DNA of 64,000 nt from Pedobacter cryoconitis (GTDB lineage: Bacteria > Bacteroidota > Bacteroidia > Sphingobacteriales > Sphingobacteriaceae): the NCBI GenBank assembly GCA_019352875.1, contig JAAAFW010000004.1, positions 78,320 to 142,319 on the forward strand, given 5' to 3'. The position numbers and the translations under genes were made by a program. This document shows positions 45,380 to 54,200 of this stretch, piece by piece. Position 1 is the stretch's first letter, and the number at the start of each line of letters is the position of its first letter. The notes under the pieces were generated by a model. The model saw only the letters and a program-made list of their open reading frames with translations, was not told the DNA's origin and did no database searches.

Positions 45380-46525
45380 TTATAATTTCATTAGTCTTTC
45401 AACGGATTTTTCGAGTGTATCTTGTTTTTTTGCAAAACAAAAACGCAGTACACGGTGATCAGTATTCCTGGTGTAAAAGGCCGATACGGGTATTGAAGCT
45501 ACCCCGAAATCTGTGATCAGGCGTTTAGCCATCACCGTGTCGTCTTCTTCGCTGAAATGTTCATAACTTACACACTGGAAATAAGAACCTTTACAAGGTA
45601 GTAATTTAAACTTGGTTTCTGCCAGCAAGGTGCGGAACAAATCACGTTTCTGCTGAAAGAAACTGCTCAGGCTCAGATATGTTTCAGGATTTTTCAGATA
45701 GTTGGCAATGCCAATCTGCATCGGAGTATTCACGCTGAAGACATTAAACTGATGTACTTTTCTAAATTCTTTCATCAGATATTCCGGCGCAAGACAGTAG
45801 CCTGTTTTCCAGCCAGTCGCATGCAGTAGTTTGCCGAAAGATGCAATGATGAAGGCACGTTCGCGTAATTCAGGGTACATAGCCAGCGATCTATGTTGCT
45901 CCCCGTCGTATATCAGATGCTCATAGACCTCATCACTGAGAATCAAAACGTCTGTGTTTTTAGTTAGCTTAATTAATGCCTGGATATCGGTTTCAGTGAG
46001 AATCTTACCTGTCGGATTATGCGGACTGTTCAGGATAATCATTTTAGTGCTGGCAGTAAATAGTTTTTTAACCATTTCCCAGTCAATATCATATTCCGGT
46101 GGCGCCATTTCGTAAGATTTGACCAGTCCGCCAAGCATTCTGACAGTTGGGGCATAGCTATCATATGCTGGCTCAAAGATTATAACCTCATCACCAGCGT
46201 TAATGCATGCAGATAAAGTACTGAAAATCGCTTCTGTTCCACCTGCAGTAATTGTCACCTCCTTATCAGCATGGTAATCTGAACCATATAGCGTATTGAC
46301 TTTTTCTGCAACCCATTCTCTTAGCGCAGGTGCCCCGGCCATTGGCGCGTATTGGTTATGTCCGTCTTGCATGGCCTGCGCAACAAAATTGATCAAGTTA
46401 GGATCACATTCATAATCTGGAAATCCCTGCGAGAGGTTAATTGCCTGATGTTCTGTTGCTAACTGGGACATCACAGTAAATATACTATCAGATGTTCCCG
46501 GAAGTTTAGAGTATGTTGCTATCAT
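45380..46525 (-). CDS. Methionine/glutamine-type PLP aminotransferase (YbdL/kynurenine aminotransferase-like)
   Basis: A 381-residue fold-type I aminotransferase. The PLP lysine is K232 in ASFGKLLHATGWKTGY; NLSQGFPDYECDPNL, AGGTEAIF, NSPHNPTGK and SDEVYEHLIYDG are all characteristic of the YbdL/KAT branch. These enzymes transaminate keto-methionine with glutamine, giving alpha-ketoglutaramate for the downstream omega-amidase. It heads the minus-strand operon and is divergent from yhhQ; a weak -7-like box TAATTTCG lies at 46533-46540 on the minus strand. Confidence 0.92.
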   Translation of the reverse strand: MIATYSKLPGTSDSIFTVMSQLATEHQAINLSQGFPDYECDPNLINFVAQAMQDGHNQYAPMAGAPALREWVAEKVNTLYGSDYHADKEVTITAGGTEAIFSTLSACINAGDEVIIFEPAYDSYAPTVRMLGGLVKSYEMAPPEYDIDWEMVKKLFTASTKMIILNSPHNPTGKILTETDIQALIKLTKNTDVLILSDEVYEHLIYDGEQHRSLAMYPELRERAFIIASFGKLLHATGWKTGYCLAPEYLMKEFRKVHQFNVFSVNTPMQIGIANYLKNPETYLSLSSFFQQKRDLFRTLLAETKFKLLPCKGSYFQCVSYEHFSEEDDTVMAKRLITDFGVASIPVSAFYTRNTDHRVLRFCFAKKQDTLEKSVERLMKL

Positions 46526-46578
46526 GTTCCGGCGAAATTATAAAATATTTCAGTTTGGGAGGGAATAAGATTAATTTA

Positions 46579-47367
46579 ATGGTCTTAAAAAAGATAATGA
46601 CTTTTAAAACGAAAGAGAGCAGATTGCTGCTGATTTTAGGATGTTTTTTTGTTGCCAATACTGTATTGTCTGAATTCATTGGTGTAAAGATTTTCAGCGT
46701 AGAGGGCTCATTAGGAATTAGTCAGTTCAATATTAACTTACTTGGTGTACCTAATTTGTCATTTAATATGTCAGCCGGAGTACTGACCTGGCCGCTTATT
46801 TTCATTATGACAGATATTATAAATGAGTACTTTGGGCTTAAGCAGGTGCGCTTTCTATCCGTTTTAACGGCGCTGCTCATTGCATACGCTTTCCTTATAA
46901 TCTGGGGTGCTATGCATCTTGAGTCTTCAGATTTTTGGATTAATCAGGAAATCAACGGGCAGAATCTCAACATGAATAATGCCTTCTCCGGTATTTTCGG
47001 GCAGGGAATGTGGATTATTGCAGGGTCCATTACCGCATTTTTGGTCGGTCAGTTCGCCGACGTACTGATCTTCCATCAGATTAAAAAAGTTACAGGAGAA
47101 AAATATTTGTGGCTCAGAGCTACTGGTTCCACACTTGCCTCGCAGCTGATAGATAGTTTTGTGGTAATCTTTATTGCCTTTTATTTGAATCCACAGTATC
47201 ATTGGAGCTGGCAAATGGTTGCAGCTATTGGTCTAGTTAACTATACCTATAAATTTCTTGTTGCTATTTTGATGACTCCGGTCCTCTACTTAGTGCATGG
47301 TATCATTGACCGTTATCTTGGACCGGAATTGTCTTCAAAAATGATCAAACTAGCTGGGAGAGGATAA
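46579..47367 (+). CDS. yhhQ: Queuosine precursor transporter (YhhQ/VUT family)
   Basis: A 262-residue inner-membrane protein with six or so hydrophobic helices. Family motifs include FVANTVLSEFIGVKIF, FIMTDIINEYFG, GSTLASQLIDSFVVIF and the C-terminal TPVLYLVHGIIDRYLG. YhhQ imports queuine-pathway bases such as preQ0 or preQ1. The start is placed at 46579 or 46597; the longer reading from 46513 would overlap the divergent aminotransferase start and cross a -7-like TCAGTTTG at 46550-46557. It complements queE in the same window. Confidence 0.9.
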   Translation: MVLKKIMTFKTKESRLLLILGCFFVANTVLSEFIGVKIFSVEGSLGISQFNINLLGVPNLSFNMSAGVLTWPLIFIMTDIINEYFGLKQVRFLSVLTALLIAYAFLIIWGAMHLESSDFWINQEINGQNLNMNNAFSGIFGQGMWIIAGSITAFLVGQFADVLIFHQIKKVTGEKYLWLRATGSTLASQLIDSFVVIFIAFYLNPQYHWSWQMVAAIGLVNYTYKFLVAILMTPVLYLVHGIIDRYLGPELSSKMIKLAGRG

Positions 47368-47436
47368 TTTCTGAAACATTGAAGCCTGGAACTTGTTGTC
47401 GTGATAAGCAGGCCTTAGACATAAAATCAATGCATA

Positions 47437-47679
47437 ATGAAAACCCTCACTTTTTATTTTGACCACCCTGTGGCGGTCAAAATCTTTCTCAGTTGTACTT
47501 CCAATAAAGAACACAGGTACGCAATACAGTTCATTCGTAGTGACGAAACAGGTTTATTAACTATTCCGGTTAATGACGTTCCTGACGGCACCTGGCAGTT
47601 AAATATGGAATGGAGTTTTGAGGATCGGGAGTATTGTATAGAAAAAACAATAAAAATGCCTGAAGGTACTGTTTTATGA
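47437..47679 (+). CDS. Hypothetical 80-aa protein
   Basis: A small protein with alternating hydrophobic and polar residues (TLTFYFDHPVAVKIFLSC, LLTIPVNDVPDG, WQLNMEWSFEDREY) that reads as a beta-sandwich-like domain without signal peptide or membrane helix. It resembles the extracytoplasmic half of small FixH-like proteins but lacks their membrane anchor, so I leave it unnamed. It sits in a plus-strand gap between yhhQ and the RRM gene. Confidence 0.5.
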   Translation: MKTLTFYFDHPVAVKIFLSCTSNKEHRYAIQFIRSDETGLLTIPVNDVPDGTWQLNMEWSFEDREYCIEKTIKMPEGTVL

Positions 47680-47698
47680 TGCATTTACTTACATTATG

Positions 47699-47732
47699 AT
47701 TGCAAATAAACGGTATGGTTTTTGTACATTTG
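47699..47732 (+). promoter_or_regulatory. Promoter of the RRM gene
   Basis: The -7 box TACATTTG (47725-47732) is a perfect match, with TTGC at about 47700 as a possible -33 element (spacing 22 nt). The leader to the ATG at 47752 is about 15-20 nt. Confidence 0.5.
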
Positions 47733-47751
47733 AGGAAATTTTTAGACATTA

Positions 47752-48060
47752 ATGAAGATATTTATTACAGGCCTTCCTTTAGAAGTTGGGGAAGATGAAT
47801 TAACAGCCGTATTTGGTGATTTCGGTCAGGTAAAATCACTTAGAATTATTAAAGATCGCGAAACAGGCCAAAGCCGTGGATTCGGTTTCGTTGAGATGCC
47901 GGTTGAGGAAGAAGCTAAAGAAGCGATCAAAAGAATGAACGGTGGCGATTACAATGGTAACCGTATCAAAGTTGCTGAAGCGCAGGAAAAACCAAACACA
48001 GGTGGAAACGCTGGTGGTGGTTTCAAACGTAACAACAACAACAGAGAAAGAAGCTACTAA
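47752..48060 (+). CDS. RRM-type RNA-binding protein
   Basis: A 102-residue protein with one RNA recognition motif: RNP2 IFITGL at residues 3-8 and RNP1 RGFGFVEM at 42-49, followed by a glycine- and asparagine-rich basic tail. Such Rbp proteins are abundant in Bacteroidetes, where they bind many transcripts and affect translation or stability globally, and are related to cyanobacterial cold-inducible RRM proteins. It is monocistronic, with its own promoter and a terminator that overlaps its stop codon. Confidence 0.95.
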   Translation: MKIFITGLPLEVGEDELTAVFGDFGQVKSLRIIKDRETGQSRGFGFVEMPVEEEAKEAIKRMNGGDYNGNRIKVAEAQEKPNTGGNAGGGFKRNNNNRERSY

Positions 48061-48074
48061 TTAGCTTTTTTTTT
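48051..48074 (+). terminator. Rho-independent terminator of the RRM gene
   Basis: The stem AAGCTA/TAGCTT with a 5-nt loop includes the TAA stop codon and is followed by seven or more T residues. A second hairpin, ACCAGG..CCTGGT (about 48105-48130), lies just behind it. Confidence 0.7.
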
Positions 48075-48172
48075 ATTGCATTGAATTAAAATTTAATATA
48101 GAGGACCAGGTGATATCAATCATCCCTGGTTCTTATTCAACGCAATTGTATTGATAGCAGGTTTCTATTTCA

Positions 48173-48868
48173 ATGGACAAAAAAACCGTTTACAGTCTGG
48201 GGTATGCACTAATTTTTTTGCTTGCACTCCTGGCTGGAATTTCAGGCTGGAATAACCTGCTGGTATTGTTACACCCTTTGGTGTATCTGTATCTCATGTT
48301 GTATCTGCAGCAATGCGCCGGTCTTAAAGGACGTTTTCATAAACGTTTGCTCAAAGGGCTCATCCTAAGTTTTCTCGCTGACATACTTTTTAGGTATGCC
48401 GGAACAAATACATCCGTTTATCTTGGGGCGCTTTTTAGTTTCCTGCTCGCCCACCTTTATTTTATCAGTGCTTTTTACCTCGATTTTAAATCGGCTCAGG
48501 AGCTCGATAAAAAAGGCGCGAAATGGGCTATCGGTTCCAGTGCTGTGGTTTTTACACTTTTCTACCTGCAGATCCGCTCTTATCTTGGAGCCTACAGACT
48601 TCCTGTTATCGCTTATATTTTTATTGTATCATTATTACTAATGATGGCATTATTCCGAAATCAACGTGTAAATACACAGAGTTTCAGAACGGTTCTTGCC
48701 GGAGTAGTTTTTTGTGTCATTGCCGATGCAGGTTTACTTTACATGCATTTCACTGCAGGAATTTCAAATGCATCAACCTGGATTTTTGCACTCTATATGA
48801 TCGCTCTGTATCTCATTATCCGTGGTGGTGTGAGTAGAGAACTCATTCATAAACAAACTGAAATATAA
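48173..48868 (+). CDS. Lysoplasmalogenase/YhhN family membrane protein
   Basis: A 231-residue protein with seven or eight membrane helices and the YhhN/TMEM86 pattern: SFLADILFRY, LGALFSFLLAHLYFISAF, RLPVIAYIFIVSLLLMMAL and GVVFCVIADAGLLYMHF. Mammalian TMEM86 hydrolyses the vinyl-ether bond of lysoplasmalogens; conserved Asp residues of the membrane active site (in ADILFR and IADAGL) are present. Whether this organism makes plasmalogens is unknown, so the substrate is open. Confidence 0.85.
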   Translation: MDKKTVYSLGYALIFLLALLAGISGWNNLLVLLHPLVYLYLMLYLQQCAGLKGRFHKRLLKGLILSFLADILFRYAGTNTSVYLGALFSFLLAHLYFISAFYLDFKSAQELDKKGAKWAIGSSAVVFTLFYLQIRSYLGAYRLPVIAYIFIVSLLLMMALFRNQRVNTQSFRTVLAGVVFCVIADAGLLYMHFTAGISNASTWIFALYMIALYLIIRGGVSRELIHKQTEI

Positions 48869-48871
48869 ATA

Positions 48872-51265
48872 TTATTTTCGTTTGTCCTGCGGTAATACTG
48901 TAAAGTTCTGGACAAGTCTTTCTCCATTTTCATCTACGAGTGTAAGGGTATGTTTCCCGGGTAATGGGGCGGTACTTAGCTGATGGTTAAATTGTGTTTC
49001 TCCCACAAATTCCTGATCGATATGCCAGAAGATCTTTGCTTCAGGATTGCGATGGGTAGCAGTGAAGATCACTTTACCTCTTTCCCCATTAAATTCCAGT
49101 GGTATATATACAACTGCACCTGATTTGGGGTAGATCATGTCCATGACGCTATTTTGTCCTGCATCCAGACATCCTGGCATCCAAGCTGGCAGGGAGCGGT
49201 AATCACTATGTTTGATTCTGTAATAATATTCCATTGCCGGGGGGAGAATGAACCATGATTTATGTTGCATTTCAGATGGAGTAACACATAAATCCGTAAC
49301 TCTGTAGTTACCGGATGGATCCAGATGGATCATTTTGTGATAAGGACAGGGAGATGTCTTTTCCCCTGATGCCGGCGCGTCCTGTATATTTACATCAGGG
49401 CAATAAGGACCAGCTTTAAAACCGCTTTGCCTGCATATTCTGATCTGTCTTAACTGATGTGCAGGCTTATTAAACCATTTTCCAGCTGGCAGAAGTTTGA
49501 ATATATCAAATAGAACCGGGGCTGCTACTTCTACACCTGTTAAACCGGGACGTCCTTCTCCATCTGCATTGCCTACCCAGACACAAACTACATAATCGGG
49601 GTTAAGTCCAATAGCCCAGCCGTCACGGAAGCCGAAGCTGGTTCCAGTCTTCCAGGCGACTCTGCGTGAAGACGAGAATTGTTCCCATAAACCTTCTTCA
49701 CCCGGACGCATCACCTCTTCCATGGCATTAAAAGTATTCCAGATGGCTCCATTATTCAATAAATTACTTTGCAGGAGTTCACTTTTGCTTGGTTTTAATA
49801 GTGCTTGTTCCTGATTATATACCGGCTCCTGATAATCATAGGGATTATATTTGCCGCTATAATCATTATAATGGTTAAGCGATCTCGCCATTCCGAGATA
49901 AATGGTCGAAAGATCCCAGGCGGTCACTTCACTTCCTCCAAGAATTAACGAGAGACCATAATGATCGGCGGGTTTAGTTAGTGTACTGAGACCGAGTTTT
50001 TTCAGCTGATCATAGAACCTGGGATATTTGTAAGTCTGGAGCATCCTTACCGCCGGAATATTTAAAGAGCGACTTAGTGCCTGATTGGCCGGAATGGCGC
50101 CGTCGTAGCCTAAATCATAGTTCTGTGGATTATAGTTACCTATCTGTGTGGGAATGTCCGGAATTAATGTCTGCGGGAGCAGGTAGCCCTCAGTAAGCAT
50201 ACTCGCATATAATATTGGTTTCAATGTACTGCCCGGACTTCTGGGGGCACGGATCATATCTACATGACTTTCCATTTCTGCATTATCAGGTTGGTATATA
50301 TTACCTGCATACGCTATTACCGTTCCCTTTTTCACGTCAAGAACAAGTGCAGCGATATTATTAATGTCATTGGCACGGTATCGGTTCTGATATCTTTTTA
50401 GCATCCCATTAAGCCGGATCTGCAAGTCTTCCCGAAGGGTCGAGTGGAGCCTGGTCGAATAATTCCCTGCACGTGAATTAGCTGTTCTGAATCTGTTGAG
50501 TAAATGTGGTGCCTCCTGAGGCAGAGGTCTGGGTTGAGAGGGGATAGGTTCGAGCTTGGCTAAATCTGCACTGGCCCGGTCTAATTTACCGGCACTTACA
50601 AGTGCGTCAAGAAGGTTATTCCTTTTGGTGATCAGTCTTGCTGAGTTTTTACCTGGATGAACAAGGCTGGGACTATTTGGCAATACCGCAAGTGTTGCCA
50701 TCTCTCCCCATGAAAGCGTCTGCGGACTTCTGCCGTAATATCTCCATGCAGCGGCTTCCAATCCAACAACATTACTCCCAAAAGGAGCATTTGAAGCATA
50801 TAGCTGTAGAATTTCCTTTTTACTATAGCTGATTTCAAGCCGTATGGCAAGGATAATTTCATAAAATTTTTGCCAGACAGTTCTCTCTTTTCTGCGACTT
50901 AAGCGGATAGTCTGCATACTGAGTGTACTTCCACCGCTGACGATACTTTTTGCATTAAAGTTCTGCTTCATAGCCCGGCTTAGTGCCAGCAAGTCTACTC
51001 CCGGATGTTTAAAGAAACGCTTATCCTCAAAAACCAGAATGCAATCCGTAAACTTTTCAGGAACGGTATCCACTTGTGGGAAACGCCATTGCCCATCTGT
51101 GGCAATGGCGGCGCTTAAAAGGGTGCCGTTTGAAGCCTCCAGAACGTAGGAGGTTGGCGTACGGAATAGTCTGGCAGGCAGCAACAATAAAAAAATTACT
51201 GTCAGCAATAAGATGAATAGGTCTGCCAGTAAAAAAGGAGCTAAATAACGATTCTTCCGAGACAT
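48872..51265 (-). CDS. pbpC: Penicillin-binding protein 1C (glycosyltransferase-transpeptidase)
   Basis: A 797-residue class A PBP. An N-terminal membrane anchor (10-32), GT51 glycosyltransferase domain (E80 in FEDKRFFKHPG; the QTIRL and SKKEILQLY motifs follow), transpeptidase domain with SxxK at S346-T-L-K349 and KTGTS, and a C-terminal BiPBP_C beta domain (about 700-797). It polymerises and cross-links peptidoglycan. It starts 1 nt after the alpha-2-macroglobulin stop, the same yfhM-pbpC order as in E. coli, where the pair is proposed to detect and repair envelope damage. Confidence 0.96.
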   Translation of the reverse strand: MSRKNRYLAPFLLADLFILLLTVIFLLLLPARLFRTPTSYVLEASNGTLLSAAIATDGQWRFPQVDTVPEKFTDCILVFEDKRFFKHPGVDLLALSRAMKQNFNAKSIVSGGSTLSMQTIRLSRRKERTVWQKFYEIILAIRLEISYSKKEILQLYASNAPFGSNVVGLEAAAWRYYGRSPQTLSWGEMATLAVLPNSPSLVHPGKNSARLITKRNNLLDALVSAGKLDRASADLAKLEPIPSQPRPLPQEAPHLLNRFRTANSRAGNYSTRLHSTLREDLQIRLNGMLKRYQNRYRANDINNIAALVLDVKKGTVIAYAGNIYQPDNAEMESHVDMIRAPRSPGSTLKPILYASMLTEGYLLPQTLIPDIPTQIGNYNPQNYDLGYDGAIPANQALSRSLNIPAVRMLQTYKYPRFYDQLKKLGLSTLTKPADHYGLSLILGGSEVTAWDLSTIYLGMARSLNHYNDYSGKYNPYDYQEPVYNQEQALLKPSKSELLQSNLLNNGAIWNTFNAMEEVMRPGEEGLWEQFSSSRRVAWKTGTSFGFRDGWAIGLNPDYVVCVWVGNADGEGRPGLTGVEVAAPVLFDIFKLLPAGKWFNKPAHQLRQIRICRQSGFKAGPYCPDVNIQDAPASGEKTSPCPYHKMIHLDPSGNYRVTDLCVTPSEMQHKSWFILPPAMEYYYRIKHSDYRSLPAWMPGCLDAGQNSVMDMIYPKSGAVVYIPLEFNGERGKVIFTATHRNPEAKIFWHIDQEFVGETQFNHQLSTAPLPGKHTLTLVDENGERLVQNFTVLPQDKRK

Positions 51266-51266
51266 T

Positions 51267-54200
51267 TTATGGCGTCACTTCTACCCACATTCCGTTTTCC
51301 ACAGCACTTATCTGGTTGTTGTACATCGCCTCGGCGGAGACAGCAGATAAATAGTATCTGCCTAAATAGGCCGCGTTTAGCAGTACCTTATAGGTCACTG
51401 TTTCATTCTCTCTAAGGTTAAAATAAGTTAATACACGATCATCTCTGATATCCTGATACGTATAGGGAGAGGAGGCCAGTATTCCTTCATTGTCATTCAG
51501 GCGGGTATTTATAATTTCCCATCCGGAAGGGAAAATTTGTGTCAGCGCCATTTGTTCATAAAGCCCCATTTTACCAGGGTTTTTGATAACTACTTCAGCA
51601 TAGAAATCTAGTCCCTGAGATAGTTTTGCCGGGTTGAGAGGTTTACCGTTCAATAGTTTATAGCTCACTGTCATATCCAGAATATTAGGGTCCTGAGCTT
51701 TCGCGGTGTATTGCCCCGGGGCTGGTTGTCCGTCCAAAATCAAACGGGCAAACAGGACAGACTTTCCTGTATTCGTAACCGATGCATTTGCACCTTTAAA
51801 GTTCAAAGGAATACTGCTTAGGAAACCAGTGGAATTGTAGCTGCCTTTTTTTCCATCGATGGAATAATTATATTGTAGGTTTCCTCCTTTATTAGCCCCG
51901 CAGAATTTCGCTATAGCCAGCAGGCTGTACGCAGTGGTTTGCGTACTATACCACTCATCCTGGCCTAATTTTGCTGCAATTCCCTGTAATAATTGCGTAG
52001 CTCGACCTTTTTGACCCATTAAAGTAAGAGTTTCTAAAATCATTGCTTCGTCGCGAATTGCCGAACCATAGGTGCCGCCGAGCTGTTGATAAGGCTGGAT
52101 ATCAATATTCAAACCTTTAATTAATGCATTTGCAGCAGAAGCTTGTCCGGCCAGCTGATAAGCTGCAGCCAGCCTCCATTTTGCCGTGGCAGATAAATAT
52201 TCAAAAGCTCTAAGTCTGTTCATGGCAGCCATTTCAGGTTTCCTTGCCAGTGCAAGAACGTAAAGACGGTAGGATTGAGAAAGATCACCACCATAAAAGT
52301 TATTACTGTTAGGAACCCATGCCGTTGCCTTATTTTTGAGATAGCGCAGTACCTCGTCTAACATTCCTACAGGTATAGTATAACCTGCCTGTTGTGCCTC
52401 AACCAGGAAGTGAGCAGCATAATTAGTTCCCCATTCGTCAGCAGTAGGCATACCAGGCCAGTAAGCTAGTCCGCCGTCTGTTGTCTGGTGACTGCGCAAT
52501 TTGGTTATACCTGCGCGGATATTCTGATCTGTTCTGGCTTTCTCCTGTGTAGATAGCGGACTCAGTTTACCCAGATAAAGTTGAGGGAAAACGGCCGATG
52601 TTGTTTGTTCTACACACCCGTGAGGATATTGGATTAGAAATGCCAGGCGTTTTTTTAAATTAATCGCAGGAATACCAGAAATTTCCAGGCTTCCGGAGTT
52701 TGTACCGGAGATGCCAATTGCCGCATAAGGAGAGGTCCATGTTGCACCCGGTTCTATTGTAGCCGAAATTACTTGAGTTATATAAGGATTTGGATTTCTG
52801 ATATCCATTTCCAGATCGTAAGAAGCTTTCTCAGCACCGCTTTGCACGGTGATTTTCACTTTCGCAATACCAGTTTGCTGGGGAGCGGTAACTTCATAAT
52901 AAGTCATCTGCTCACCAGGTTTTGCGAAGCTAAGTGTTTTATCTTTCGTGCCGGTCACGTTCAGACGTTGCGCCTCCAGTTTTACATTAACCTGTTTCAG
53001 GCTATTTTCTGTGGCAAAAACAGTTACTGGCAATGTAAATCGTTCACCAGGTCCGATTACTCGGGGAAGGGTTGCCAATACCATCAGTGGTTTTTTAACC
53101 TGTACCGATTTTTCGGTATTGCCGTAAGCACCGTCCTGTCCGGCAATTACCATTGCTCTCACTGCGCCGATGTATTGCGGTAACTTAAACTGATGTGTTT
53201 GTGTTTCACCTTTACCCAGCTTAAATGGCCCCATATATTTGACCACTGCATTAAAACGATTTGCTTTTGCGGGGTTAAGGTTACGGTTAAGGCTGCCGTC
53301 TCCTCCAATACTGAGAATTCTTTCCAGATTTCCGCCCCATGCTCCAAGTACCTGATCGAAAAGGTCCCATGTTTTAACTCCCAGACCCTCTCTGGCATAA
53401 AAAACTGCGTGGGGATCCGGTGTTTTAAAGCGTGTAAGATCGAGCAGGCCTTCATCTACAATTGCGATAGTATAGGTCATAGCTTTACCGCTTTTCTCTG
53501 AGATTTTAATACTGCTTTGCGTTTCCGGCCTGATTTTATCTGGCATTATTATAACAGGATTTAATGTCGTTTGCTGGTCCTCAATAAATAATGGAATCGC
53601 GCCATACATACGGATCGGTAAATCATTAACGGTCTGTGCATGTGGCTGCAGCAAAGTAATATTGGCAAAAACATTTGGTGCCATTTCTTTGTCAGCCTTA
53701 AACTTAAATTGTGTCTGGCCGGCTTTGGTGTCGGTCCAGAATGTCTTTAGCACCTTACTGCCGTTTTCAATTGAGATTAAGGCACGGCCATTCTTACCGG
53801 TAGGAATGGTCAATACAATATCTTCACCTACGTTATACTTAGTTTTATTGGCGGTAAAAGATAACATAGATGCTTCGGTAGGATTGTTCCCCTGTTCGCG
53901 CTGTGCCCAGCCTGGCCAGTCAACATAGACAGATTGCCCGGTCACATGTCCGCCGTTCAGATCTCTGACAAGTATCAGGTACCGGCCCCATTCAGGTTCA
54001 TTCACACGAAGTTTCCATTTCCCTTTTCCTTGTTCAAGACTCATAGTCTCTTTACTGACCAGTTTGTTATATTCATTTTGGGTGAAATTGGCGAAAGAGT
54101 TTTGGTCATCCTGTTCCCACCACCAGCGCCACTGTACCTTGTAAAGTTCTACCTGTACCTGTTTGCTTCCAGCTGTCAGTTTACCATTACGGTCTACATT

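Noticed and set aside
46513..46578. Longer start of the YhhQ transporter
   Set aside because: It overlaps the divergent aminotransferase start and precedes the likely promoter; the family N-terminus fits 46579 or 46597.
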